Origin: Fibrobacter sp. UWB16 | GTDB taxonomy: Bacteria > Fibrobacterota > Fibrobacteria > Fibrobacterales > Fibrobacteraceae | Assembly (NCBI RefSeq): GCF_900215325.1 | Contig: NZ_OCMS01000003.1 | Coordinates: forward strand, 496,001 to 560,000 | Reading direction: 5' to 3' | DNA length: 64,000 bases | Shown here: in pieces, positions 15,736-23,954 of the stretch | Layout: every line of letters begins with the position of its first letter | Position numbering within the stretch: the stretch's first letter is position 1 | The notes under the pieces: generated by a model | Told to the model about the DNA's origin: nothing | The model's database searches: none | What the model saw: only the letters and a program-made list of their open reading frames with translations | Program-made: the position numbers and the translations under genes

Positions 15736-16953
15736 ATGCAATTCCGTCCTGTTAAAGAACAGCTTGAAATTTTGATGCGCGGTGTTACTGACATTGTGCC
15801 GCAAGACGAACTCGAAAAGAAACTCCAGAAGTCCTACGAAACGGGTAAGCCCCTCCGTATCAAGATGGGTGTGGACCCGACGGCTCCGGACGTTCACTTC
15901 GGTCATACGGTCGTGATGCGCAAGCTCCGCCAGTTCCAGGACTTGGGTCATACGGTCGTCCTCATCGTGGGTGACTACACTGCTCAGATTGGTGACCCGA
16001 GCGGTCGCAACAAGGCTCGTCCGCGCCTTACGCACGAACAGGTGCTCGAAAACGCGAAGGAATACCAGGAACAGTTCTTTAAGGTGGTCCGCCGCGATCA
16101 GGTCGAAATCCACTACAACGGAGAATGGTTCTCCAAGCTCCCGTTCAGCAAGGTCACAGAACTCATGGGCCAGTTCACTGTCGCCCAGATGCTCGAACGC
16201 GAAGACTTCCACAACCGCTATACGGCAAACACGCCGATCAGCCTCCACGAATTCATGTACCCGATGATGCAGGGCTACGATTCTGTCGCTATCCAGAGTG
16301 ACGTGGAACTCGGCGGCACCGACCAGAAGTTCAACGTGCTTCGTGGTCGCGACCTCCAGATTTTTGAAGGCATGGAACCGCAGATCGGTCTCTTTATGCC
16401 GATTTTGCTCGGTACTGACGGCAAGGTCAAGATGTCCAAGTCCATCGGCAACTACGTTGGCCTTAACGAACCGGCTGACGTGATGTACCACAAGATTTAC
16501 AGCCTCTCCGACAACATTGTCGAAAACTGGTACGAACTTTTGACCAACATTCCGCTCGACGAAGTCAAGCAGATGATGGCAGACATTGCTGCTGGCAAGA
16601 TGAATCCGAACGATGCAAAGCACCGCCTCGCAATCGACATCGTGACGCAGTACTACGGTGCCGAAGCTGCCGAAGCCGCTGCCGCCAAGGAACGCGAAAT
16701 CCACAGTGGTAACGCTATCCCGAGCGATGCTCTCGAATGCTCTGTTGATGCTGGCACGTATGGCGCCCTCGATCTCCTTGTGAACATCAAGGCTTTTGCT
16801 TCCAAGGGTGAAGCTCGCCGTATGGTGCAGAACGGCGGTGTGAAGATTGGCGGCGAAAAGCTCGCTGATCCGCAGGCCCAAATCGAAATCAAGGGCGGCG
16901 ACCAGCTCGTTGTTCAGGTGGGCAAGCGCAAGTTCTTCAAGGTGAACTTCTAA
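15736..16953 (+). CDS. tyrS: tyrosyl-tRNA synthetase
   Basis: A class I aminoacyl-tRNA synthetase that charges tRNA-Tyr. The HIGH-type motif is HFGH at 54-57 (MGVDPTAPDVHFGHTVV) and the KMSKS loop is exact at 232-236. A C-terminal S4-like RNA-binding domain begins near residue 340 (DLLVNIKAFASKGEARRMVQ). Having KMSKS rather than KFGKT places it in the TyrZ-like subgroup. The length, 405 residues, is normal. Codon bias is strong. A weak GAGA precedes the ATG. The PfkB kinase follows after 8 bases, so the two are probably co-transcribed. Confidence 0.96.
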   Translation: MQFRPVKEQLEILMRGVTDIVPQDELEKKLQKSYETGKPLRIKMGVDPTAPDVHFGHTVVMRKLRQFQDLGHTVVLIVGDYTAQIGDPSGRNKARPRLTHEQVLENAKEYQEQFFKVVRRDQVEIHYNGEWFSKLPFSKVTELMGQFTVAQMLEREDFHNRYTANTPISLHEFMYPMMQGYDSVAIQSDVELGGTDQKFNVLRGRDLQIFEGMEPQIGLFMPILLGTDGKVKMSKSIGNYVGLNEPADVMYHKIYSLSDNIVENWYELLTNIPLDEVKQMMADIAAGKMNPNDAKHRLAIDIVTQYYGAEAAEAAAAKEREIHSGNAIPSDALECSVDAGTYGALDLLVNIKAFASKGEARRMVQNGGVKIGGEKLADPQAQIEIKGGDQLVVQVGKRKFFKVNF

Positions 16954-16961
16954 GGTAAGCG

Positions 16962-17918
16962 ATGTCAAGGGAAATCTTAGTTCTCGGTTTGAATCCTGCT
17001 TGGCAGAGGGTGTTCTTTCTGGACAAGTTTACTCCAGGCGAAGTCCACCGCATCTCCAAGGTCAAGGAATACGCGTCGGGCAAGGGTATCAACTGCTGCC
17101 GTGTGTTGCAGCTCTTGGGCGGTACACCTCGCTTGATGCATTTCCTCGGTGCCGGGAACGGAGAAAAAATCTTTGACGAACTCTCTGCTTGCGGCATCCA
17201 GCAGGTGCCTATCTGGATTCGCGAAAATACGCGCATCTGCACGACGATTGCCTGCAATGGTGACACGACTGAACTTGTGGAACCGTCTCCGATGCTTGCG
17301 GATTCCGAAAACGAAGATTTTGCACAAACGCTCAACGATTACTGGGATTCAACGCAGTACATCGCTTTGTGCGGAACGTTCCCGCAAGGCTTTAACGCGA
17401 AGATGTTCAATGAGCTGGACTTTAGCGACAAGCACATCTTTGTCGATGCTATTGACGGTATTGATGAACTCCTTGCCAAGGGCGTGGACCTTCTGAAAAT
17501 CAACATGCTGGAATACTGCAAGCTTTTGGAACGCATGGGCATTCCGCAAGTCAAGTCTAGCCCGCAGTTCTGGAAGATGACGGCAACAGCAGTGCTTGAA
17601 CGTCTCCCGATCAAGAATCTCATCGTGACCGAAGAAGATGCTCCAGTGCGTGCCTTCCGTCTCATGGAAAAGAAGTTCCAGGGCATCCAGTTGCAACCGC
17701 CGACCATCAATGTGAAAAACGATATCGGCGCCGGAGATTCGTTCTTTGCGGGCTGGCTCTATGCTTTTGAACAAAATCTTAGCTTTGAAAGCTGCTTGGC
17801 GAAGGCGACTGCAGTGGCTAGTGCCCGTTGCGAAGTCGAACGCCCGTGGAATTTGAGCCTGGATCGCGTTGCCGAGCTCGAAAGCGATCTCTCGACAAAG
17901 GTCGAACGCCTCGAATAA
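16962..17918 (+). CDS. PfkB-family sugar kinase (1-phosphofructokinase/LacC-like)
   Basis: This is a ribokinase-fold kinase. The N-terminal ASGKGINCCRVLQLLGG motif and the C-terminal NDIGAGDSFFAGWLYA anion-hole motif with its catalytic aspartate are intact. The spacing and the start ILVLGLNPAWQRVFFLDKF resemble the 1-phosphofructokinase/tagatose-6-phosphate kinase branch rather than ribokinase. No phosphotransferase genes are nearby, so the substrate is open. It sits between tyrS (8-base gap) and mqnB (10-base gap) and is probably in one operon with both. Confidence 0.88.
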   Translation: MSREILVLGLNPAWQRVFFLDKFTPGEVHRISKVKEYASGKGINCCRVLQLLGGTPRLMHFLGAGNGEKIFDELSACGIQQVPIWIRENTRICTTIACNGDTTELVEPSPMLADSENEDFAQTLNDYWDSTQYIALCGTFPQGFNAKMFNELDFSDKHIFVDAIDGIDELLAKGVDLLKINMLEYCKLLERMGIPQVKSSPQFWKMTATAVLERLPIKNLIVTEEDAPVRAFRLMEKKFQGIQLQPPTINVKNDIGAGDSFFAGWLYAFEQNLSFESCLAKATAVASARCEVERPWNLSLDRVAELESDLSTKVERLE

Positions 17919-17928
17919 GGATTTTGCT

Positions 17929-18639
17929 ATGGAGAACGACTTTGTTCCTTTGTTTGCCTTTGCGTCAAACTTGGAATTCTTTGGCGTCTTTCCTGAATGC
18001 AAGTCCTTTGTCCAAAGTAATATTCGTTTAGGCGAAATCGTCGAGTTGCCCGAAGGGCGCGGCTTTGCCGTTGTCCTTGGCGTTGGAATGCTTGAATTTG
18101 CAACAAATTTATCCGTTTTACTCTCTCGTTTTGCTGCTGAGGGGCCTTTTTCGCATGTAGTGCTTGCGGGCATCTGTGGTGCCTATCCTGGTCGTGGATT
18201 GAACGTAGGTGACGTTGTCCGCGTCGATTCCGAAATTGTTGGGGATTTGGGCGTTGTAGAATGCGATGGCTCGTTTACGACGTGGCACAAGGTTTGCGCT
18301 GCTTCTGCGAATGGCGCTTCGTCTACAGAGTCCGCACAAGTCTACGAATCTTCTCCGTTACGGGGCGCTCCTGCATGGCTTTCCAATTTGAAGCCTGTTG
18401 CCGGTCTCAGCGTGAATTGCTGCACGGGAACCGCCTCCATGGCGAAAGAGCGTAGCGAAAACTTCAATGTCGATGTAGAATCGATGGAAGGGGCCGCCTG
18501 CTTCTCGATTTGCCATGCCTTTTGCATTCCCTGCTACGAAATCCGTGGTGTCAGTAACTTTGCGTCCACTCGTGACAAATCCACCTGGCGCATCTCCGAT
18601 GCTCTCGCAGCTCTTCGTGCTGCTTTTACGTCATTTTAA
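17929..18639 (+). CDS. mqnB: futalosine hydrolase
   Basis: MqnB removes the base (adenine or hypoxanthine) from a futalosine intermediate in the chorismate-to-menaquinone futalosine pathway. The protein has the nucleoside-phosphorylase fold signatures GICGAYPGRGLNVGDVVRVD, then NCCTGTASMAKERSE and VESMEGAACFSICH, where the glutamate contacts ribose in the family. It ends EIRGVSNFASTRDKSTWRI. MTA/SAH nucleosidase is the alternative, but mqnD directly follows. The ATG at 17929 is 10 bases after the kinase stop; an upstream in-frame start would overlap the kinase. Confidence 0.92.
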   Translation: MENDFVPLFAFASNLEFFGVFPECKSFVQSNIRLGEIVELPEGRGFAVVLGVGMLEFATNLSVLLSRFAAEGPFSHVVLAGICGAYPGRGLNVGDVVRVDSEIVGDLGVVECDGSFTTWHKVCAASANGASSTESAQVYESSPLRGAPAWLSNLKPVAGLSVNCCTGTASMAKERSENFNVDVESMEGAACFSICHAFCIPCYEIRGVSNFASTRDKSTWRISDALAALRAAFTSF

Positions 18640-18644
18640 GCCTC

Positions 18645-18690
18645 TCTTTGACGTCATTCTGAGGGCGTAGCCCGAAGAAACGAGAGCAAG
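18645..18690. repeat. half copy of the CATTCTGAG repeat
   Basis: GTCATTCTGAGGGCGTAGCC (C) GAAGAA holds a GGGC-GTA-GCCC hairpin in the position of the small hairpin in the purD-purE repeat. The partner CTCAGGATG arm is missing. Confidence 0.55.
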
Positions 18691-18801
18691 GCGAATGAAA
18701 CAGGTTGTTTGCAAGCCTATTTCTGTGCCAAAGCCTCGGACGCAAAGCGTCAATCCAGTTAAATTTACTTCCAGCATCAAATTTCTTACTCCTTACAGCA
18801 T

Positions 18802-19593
18802 ATGCAACTAAAACTCGGTATTTCCACTTGCCCAAATGACACGTTCATCTACGAAGCCTTGCTCCAGGGGCTCGAAAATTCCCCATTTGAATGGAAAGTG
18901 ACGTTTGCCGACGTGCAGACGCTTAACGAAATGGTCCTTCGGGGCGAACTCGACGTCGCAAAGATTAGTGCCCAGGTCTATCCCCATATTGCTGAAACCT
19001 ACCGCTGCCTCGGTTGTGGGGGAGCTATCGGGTACGGCTGTGGCCCGCTTTTACTCTCTTCGGAGTCGGGTACGTTCAATCCGGAGCTCTCGACGACCCT
19101 TCCGGGCGCCAATACGACCGCAGTGCTCCTTTTCAAGTTTTGGTACGCCCATCAGTTCAAAAACGCTCCAAAGCTCGAATACGCCCTCTTTAACGAGGTT
19201 TATCAGGGACTCCTGAACAAGAATATCCCTCAGGGCGTTACTATCCACGAGCATCGCTTTACGTGGAAGCGTGACGGTCTACACCTTTTGCAGGACTTAG
19301 GCGCCTATTGGGAGCAAGAAACGGGTTCTCCAATTCCGCTTGGAATTGCGGTTGCGAAAAAGGAACTGGGGTATGCGACTATCGAATCTGTCGAAAATGA
19401 AATCCGGCGCAGTCTCCAAATTGCCCGTCAAAGGCATAATCCAGTGACCCCTTTTATCGTCGAAAAAGCACAGATCGATGACGATGAAGTCATCAAGTCC
19501 CACATCGCAATGTTCGTAAATGACTTCTCCGAAAATGTCGGCGAGGCGGGTTGGAGGGCTCTTGAAAATCTGTGGCGGTTATCACACTGTTGA
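18802..19593 (+). CDS. mqnD: 1,4-dihydroxy-6-naphthoate synthase
   Basis: MqnD converts cyclic dehypoxanthinyl futalosine to 1,4-dihydroxy-6-naphthoate, the naphthoquinone ring of menaquinone in the futalosine pathway. It belongs to the periplasmic-binding fold family. The start LKLGISTCPNDTFIYEALLQ, the LDVAKISAQVYPHIAETYRC segment and the YGCGPLLLSSE loop are typical. It has 263 residues. The ATG lacks an obvious Shine-Dalgarno site. It is 162 bases after mqnB with a half-repeat between, so co-transcription is likely but not certain. Confidence 0.95.
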   Translation: MQLKLGISTCPNDTFIYEALLQGLENSPFEWKVTFADVQTLNEMVLRGELDVAKISAQVYPHIAETYRCLGCGGAIGYGCGPLLLSSESGTFNPELSTTLPGANTTAVLLFKFWYAHQFKNAPKLEYALFNEVYQGLLNKNIPQGVTIHEHRFTWKRDGLHLLQDLGAYWEQETGSPIPLGIAVAKKELGYATIESVENEIRRSLQIARQRHNPVTPFIVEKAQIDDDEVIKSHIAMFVNDFSENVGEAGWRALENLWRLSHC

Positions 19594-19719
19594 TAAGCTG
19601 TTGAATAAGCTTTATTCTATGTAATAGTTTATAAACGTAAACGTAATTTTGCAAAACGGCGAATTTTTAGCAAAAACTTTATTTATTTTCCAAAAAGCAT
19701 CTTTTTTTGGAGTTTGCTT

Positions 19720-19920
19720 ATGAGTTTAGTAAACGATCTCGAACTAGAAATTGAAAATTTCAAACGCGAATACGAGAAATTCGAACGCGGCAACAAGTCA
19801 GCTGGCACGCGCGCTCGCAAGGTCTTGCAGAACATCAAGAAGACCTGCCAAGAGATCCGCGTTTCAATTCAAGGTGCAAAGAAGGAGGAGGAGAAGGACG
19901 ATCTTCCGAGCGAGGATTGA
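19720..19920 (+). CDS. histone H1-like (Hc1-type) small protein, 66 aa
   Basis: A predicted helical coiled segment (LVNDLELEIENFKREYEKFE) precedes the hallmark NKSAGTRARKVLQNIKKTCQ, which resembles chlamydial Hc1 and the short Hc1-like proteins of Bacteroidetes. The tail is charged and acidic. Those relatives bind DNA and are thought to help organise the nucleoid. The ATG at 19720 is chosen over an upstream TTG because GGAG lies 7 bases before it. It appears monocistronic. Confidence 0.8.
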   Translation: MSLVNDLELEIENFKREYEKFERGNKSAGTRARKVLQNIKKTCQEIRVSIQGAKKEEEKDDLPSED

Positions 19921-19993
19921 CAGATAAGTTATCCCCAAATGGCTATACCTGTGTAATTTTTACACGAAAAATGGCGTTTTTGACGAAAAGTAT

Positions 19994-20022
19994 TTGACTA
20001 AAGTCATTTTTGAAGGTATATT
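19994..20022 (+). promoter_or_regulatory. promoter of the OmpA/beta-helix gene
   Basis: TTGACT (19994-19999), a 17-bp spacer and TATATT (20017-20022). The start would be near 20029, just before the inverted repeat at 20039-20057. Confidence 0.85.
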
Positions 20023-20038
20023 CCCACATGGGTTTTGT

Positions 20039-20057
20039 GTTTGCCAAACTGGCAAAC
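20039..20057 (+). promoter_or_regulatory. inverted repeat GTTTGCCA-AAC-TGGCAAAC
   Basis: Perfect 8-bp arms around a 3-base centre, placed about 10 bases after the predicted transcription start and 49 bases before the ATG. It could be an operator or a stabilising 5' stem of the mRNA. Confidence 0.6.
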
Positions 20058-20105
20058 GTATGTTTAACGAATTTAAGTGTTCTATGATTGGAGAAACGTA
20101 GCAGT

Positions 20106-21623
20106 ATGACCCTAAAGAAACTGGTCTTAATTACGGCCGGGGCGATGCTTCTTTCTGGAACCGCCATGGCGAAGAATATCAACGTTCCTGGCGATTTCGC
20201 AAAGATTGCAGATGCTCTCGGAAATGCGGATGCCGGGGATACAATCCTTGTCAAACGCGGTGTTTATAACGAAAACATCACCTTGATCATGGGTGTTGTT
20301 CTCAAGGGCGAGGACCCCTTGTCTACCATTATCGATGGTGGCCGTCGCGGTCCGACCGTCATGGGTACTTCGGGCGCAGAAATGTCGCACTTCACTGTGA
20401 GGAACGGTCTCGAAGGTATCCTTTGCGAAAACGCAGCCCCCTACATTCATCATTGCTATGTGATCGATAACCATGCAACTGGTATCGGTGCCTTTATTTC
20501 TCTGCCGTGGCTCCGCAACAACGTGGTGTACGGCAACCGCTGGTCCGGCATTCTCGCCTGGGGTGCAAAGTCTCTCGATGCCTACATCGAACAGAACGTT
20601 GTGCTTCGCAATGGCTACTCCGGCCTTACGCTGAAGGGACCGACTAACCTGGTCGCTCGTAACAACATCTTCATGGAAAACCACTACTACGGTGTGTTTG
20701 CTGACCCGGCTGCCGGTCAGACGAAGGTGGAATACAACAACATTTACAAGAACTACTACCCGTTCAACCAGTTCATCAAGGTGAACCGCACGAACGTGTC
20801 CTTGGACCCGAAGTTCATCAGCCCGTCTCTCGGCAACCCGAACTTCTTCTGCCAGTCCACCTCTCCGATGATCAAGCGCGGAAAGGGCAAGCTGGATATT
20901 GGTCTTACTGCAACTGACGTCGTTAAGGAAGAAGAAGCTGTCGAAGAAACACGTAATCCGGATACCGATGGCGATGGCCTTTGCGATCCGTGGGTTTCCG
21001 AAGAAGGTCTCTCCGAAAAGTACGCTGGCGTTTGCACCGGTTTCGATAACTGCCCGGAAGAAGCCGAAGACTTCGATGGCTTCCAGGACGACGATGGCTG
21101 CCCGGATGCCGACAACGACCGCGATGGTCTCTGCGACCCGTGGGTTGAAGCTAAGGGTATGCTTTCCCAGTACGCTCACATCTGTAAGGGTGTGGACCTC
21201 TGCCCGGAACAGGCTGAATCTCTCAACAACTACAAGGACGACGATGGTTGCCCGGATGAAGTTCCGCAGCCGCCGAAGAAGGTCTTCGTTCTTGAAGGTG
21301 TGAACTTCGAATCTGGTAAGTCCACGATTACTCAGGACTCCTACATCTCCTTGATGAAGGTCGTCGATATCATGGAAACCTTCCCGGAAGCTACTTTCGA
21401 AATTATTGGTCATACTGATAACATCGGTAACAAGGACAAGAACATGACCCTCTCCGCAGACCGTGCAAACGCTGTGAAGAACTTCCTTGTCGAAAAGGGT
21501 ATTACCGAAAGCCGTATGACGACTAAGGGCATGGGCGATACTAAGCCTGTTGCTTCCAACAAGACACCTGAAGGACGTGCGCAGAACCGCCGTATCGAGT
21601 TCATCCGCACGGATATTAAGTAA
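20106..21623 (+). CDS. OmpA-family protein with beta-helix and calcium-type repeats, 505 aa
   Basis: A signal peptide (about 1-22, ending SGTAMA) is followed by a right-handed parallel beta-helix-like region (about 25-260; ISLPWLRNNVVYGNRWSGIL), acidic thrombospondin type-3-like repeats (about 275-390; DTDGDGLCDP, DNDRDGLCDP, YKDDDGCPDE) and an OmpA C-terminal domain (about 391-505; FEIIGHTDNIGNKDKN, LSADRANAVKNFL, GRAQNRRIEF). OmpA domains bind peptidoglycan, while the helix could face outward or bind sugar; that part is inference. GGAGAAA precedes the ATG at 20106. It heads the envelope block and is 11 bases from the next gene. Confidence 0.9.
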   Translation: MTLKKLVLITAGAMLLSGTAMAKNINVPGDFAKIADALGNADAGDTILVKRGVYNENITLIMGVVLKGEDPLSTIIDGGRRGPTVMGTSGAEMSHFTVRNGLEGILCENAAPYIHHCYVIDNHATGIGAFISLPWLRNNVVYGNRWSGILAWGAKSLDAYIEQNVVLRNGYSGLTLKGPTNLVARNNIFMENHYYGVFADPAAGQTKVEYNNIYKNYYPFNQFIKVNRTNVSLDPKFISPSLGNPNFFCQSTSPMIKRGKGKLDIGLTATDVVKEEEAVEETRNPDTDGDGLCDPWVSEEGLSEKYAGVCTGFDNCPEEAEDFDGFQDDDGCPDADNDRDGLCDPWVEAKGMLSQYAHICKGVDLCPEQAESLNNYKDDDGCPDEVPQPPKKVFVLEGVNFESGKSTITQDSYISLMKVVDIMETFPEATFEIIGHTDNIGNKDKNMTLSADRANAVKNFLVEKGITESRMTTKGMGDTKPVASNKTPEGRAQNRRIEFIRTDIK

Positions 21624-21634
21624 AGGAGTAGGTG

Positions 21635-23875
21635 ATGTTGCGTACTAGTTTCATCAAGACGTCCGCTCTCGGACTTGCCGTAGCCAGCACTTCTTTGTTT
21701 GCAGAGGCAACCTACACGCCGAATAAGTATCAGCAGAATGACTGGTTTGCAGAATTTGGTGGTAACACCGCCATGTACGTGAACCCGGCTGGTATTTCTG
21801 AAACCGATCAGCTCGAATTCAGCGCTGCATTCTTTAGCACCATTAGTGGCGAAGCTAGCCAGGAATATGTCAGCTTGACATACCCGATTGACTACAAGCA
21901 CACTTTGGGCTTCTCCCTTTTCGAAAATGGTGCTTCCATTGAAGGTGGTGAATCCTATGGCGAAATTGCCGCTCAGTTCGGTTACGCTTACAGACTTTTC
22001 CACTTGCTCTCTCTTGGTGTCAACCTCGATGTGCTTTACATCAACCAGTTTGATGAACTCAAGCAGCTCACGGTTGGTGCTGACGTAGGTTTGAGCTGGA
22101 ACCCGCTTGCTTCTTCGAAGTACGGTTACTTGCTCATCGGCGTTGCCGTCCAGAACCTTCTTGCTCCGGCTGTCAGCGAAGCTGATGGTGACGGTAGCTT
22201 CAAGTTCGTTCTCATGGGCGCAGCTGATGCTTATAAGATCCCGACGAACCTGAACGTTTCGTTCTTCTATCGCGGATTCAACCGTCTCCTCGAAATGAAG
22301 GCTGAATTCTCCCTCATTGATATCATTCATGATTCCGATGAAGGTGGTAAGGGTGCTAACCTCGAAATGAGCTTCACCTTGACTTACTACCTTTCTTCTC
22401 ACCTTGGTGTTCGTGCTCGCTTCACTAAGGAAGGCTACCCGGTCATTGGCGCTACGGTTAATGTCAAGGATGTGAGCATCTTCCGTTACCTCGCTCTCGA
22501 CCTCGAAATGTCTCACGACGATCTCTGGGCCAAGAAGAACCGTGGCTTTGTGTGGGCTGTCAAGCTTACTTCTCGCTTCGGTGATACCCGTGAAGAAAAA
22601 ATCGGTGAAGAACGTTATCGCCGCTTGAAGATCGAACCTGAAAACGACTACCGCGCTGCAATGCGTCTGTACTTGAACCGTCAGTTCCTCGAAGCTGCTT
22701 ATGCCTTCGGTAAGGTTCAGACCAAGTACCCGGCATTCCACTTGGTGGACCAGGCTGCTTTCTACAAGGCAAAGTCTTTCGAAAACCTCCGTATGCACAA
22801 GGCTGCTAAGTCCGTCTACGAAGACGCTATCAAGCGCTATCCGCAGAGTGACCAGCGTGCTAAGTACCACTTCCAGTTGATGAACATCGACTATAAGGAA
22901 GGCAAGTACACGGAAGCTATGACCAAGTATCAGAACATTGCTCAGAAGTTTGGTGAAAGCGACGTGAAGGCTGACGCTGACTACGTTGCTGGCCAGATCA
23001 AGTTCGAACAGGGCCTCTATCAGGAATGCGTCGACTTGCTCGCCTCCATCCTCCCGGGTAACGCAAACTACTTCTACGCTCGCTATACCATGGGTATTGC
23101 TAACAGCCGTATGGGTAAGTTCGATGAAGCTGAAAACTGCTTCCGTGACATTACGGAACAGCCGGTTTCCAACCAGTCTGAACGCGACCTTCAGGACGCT
23201 GCAAGAGTTAAGCTCGGCCACCTCTTCTTCTCTGGTGAAAAGCCGGACATCGCAGCTGCTGCTCAGATGTATGGCCAGGTCCAGAAGGAATCTCCGGTGT
23301 TCGATGAAGCTATGCTCGGTATTGCATGGTCCTTCCTCAAGGTCAACAAGCCGGATGAAGCTATCAAGCCGGCCAAGTGGATCATTTCTAACCTTCCGGA
23401 ATCCTTCCTCGTGTCTGAAGCTTACCTCGTGATTGGTTACTGCCACTTCATGAAGAAGAACTATCAGGACGCTCTTGAAGCTTTGACTCAGGCTGAAAAG
23501 CGCACGGAACAGCCGATTGTGTCTGTTGCCGCTCGCGACAGCGCTCGTCAGGCTTACGATGCAATGCAGAGCCAGTTCGACTCCGTTCAGGTTATTGCTT
23601 TGGATCTTGCTCGCCAGCTTCCGACTCCGCGTGTGGAAAGCAAGCGCGAAGCTTTGCGTCCGACGTTCAACAAGGCTAACCAAGCTATTGAAGATTACGC
23701 TTCCTTCATGCAGAGATCCATCCAGAGTGACCGCTTCGAATCCAACCGTAAGCGTATCTTGGATGACGCTGGCTTTACAAAGGCTACCCTCTTGTCTAAG
23801 ATGGGTGGTGCTGGCGGTGGCTCATCGAAGAATTCTGGCGCATCTGAAATGCCCTCGTTGGAGGATGACCTCTAA
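21635..23875 (+). CDS. PorV-like outer-membrane barrel fused to TPR repeats, 746 aa
   Basis: After a signal peptide (MLRTSFIKTSALGLAVASTS) comes a barrel region of about 310 residues that begins NTAMYVNPAG, a pattern like PorV/PorQ-type proteins, with many amphipathic strands. From about residue 330 it turns helical with tandem TPR-like units (EDYR..AMRLYLNRQFLEAA, YFYARYTMGIANSRMGKFDE, EAYLVIGYCHFMKKNYQDAL). The tail is Gly/Ser-rich. A barrel carrying a large TPR domain could anchor periplasmic partners. AAGGAG lies about 9 bases before the ATG at 21635. A terminator follows. Confidence 0.85.
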   Translation: MLRTSFIKTSALGLAVASTSLFAEATYTPNKYQQNDWFAEFGGNTAMYVNPAGISETDQLEFSAAFFSTISGEASQEYVSLTYPIDYKHTLGFSLFENGASIEGGESYGEIAAQFGYAYRLFHLLSLGVNLDVLYINQFDELKQLTVGADVGLSWNPLASSKYGYLLIGVAVQNLLAPAVSEADGDGSFKFVLMGAADAYKIPTNLNVSFFYRGFNRLLEMKAEFSLIDIIHDSDEGGKGANLEMSFTLTYYLSSHLGVRARFTKEGYPVIGATVNVKDVSIFRYLALDLEMSHDDLWAKKNRGFVWAVKLTSRFGDTREEKIGEERYRRLKIEPENDYRAAMRLYLNRQFLEAAYAFGKVQTKYPAFHLVDQAAFYKAKSFENLRMHKAAKSVYEDAIKRYPQSDQRAKYHFQLMNIDYKEGKYTEAMTKYQNIAQKFGESDVKADADYVAGQIKFEQGLYQECVDLLASILPGNANYFYARYTMGIANSRMGKFDEAENCFRDITEQPVSNQSERDLQDAARVKLGHLFFSGEKPDIAAAAQMYGQVQKESPVFDEAMLGIAWSFLKVNKPDEAIKPAKWIISNLPESFLVSEAYLVIGYCHFMKKNYQDALEALTQAEKRTEQPIVSVAARDSARQAYDAMQSQFDSVQVIALDLARQLPTPRVESKREALRPTFNKANQAIEDYASFMQRSIQSDRFESNRKRILDDAGFTKATLLSKMGGAGGGSSKNSGASEMPSLEDDL

Positions 23876-23888
23876 TAGTTATAGTTGC

Positions 23889-23926
23889 GGGCCCGCTTAA
23901 AACCGGGTCCGTCCTTTTTATTTTTT
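23889..23926 (+). terminator. terminator after the PorV-TPR gene
   Basis: GGGCCCG (23889-23895) pairs with CGGGTCC (23904-23910), followed by a T-rich run (23914-23926). Confidence 0.75.
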
Positions 23927-23954
23927 AGAAATAATCATAGGTGGATAGAGAACG

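Noticed and set aside
21410-23683. A 757-codon open frame on the minus strand
   Set aside because: It lies wholly antisense to the PorV-TPR gene. Strong codon bias in that gene makes the opposite strand open; there is no signal peptide, ribosome site or domain sense.
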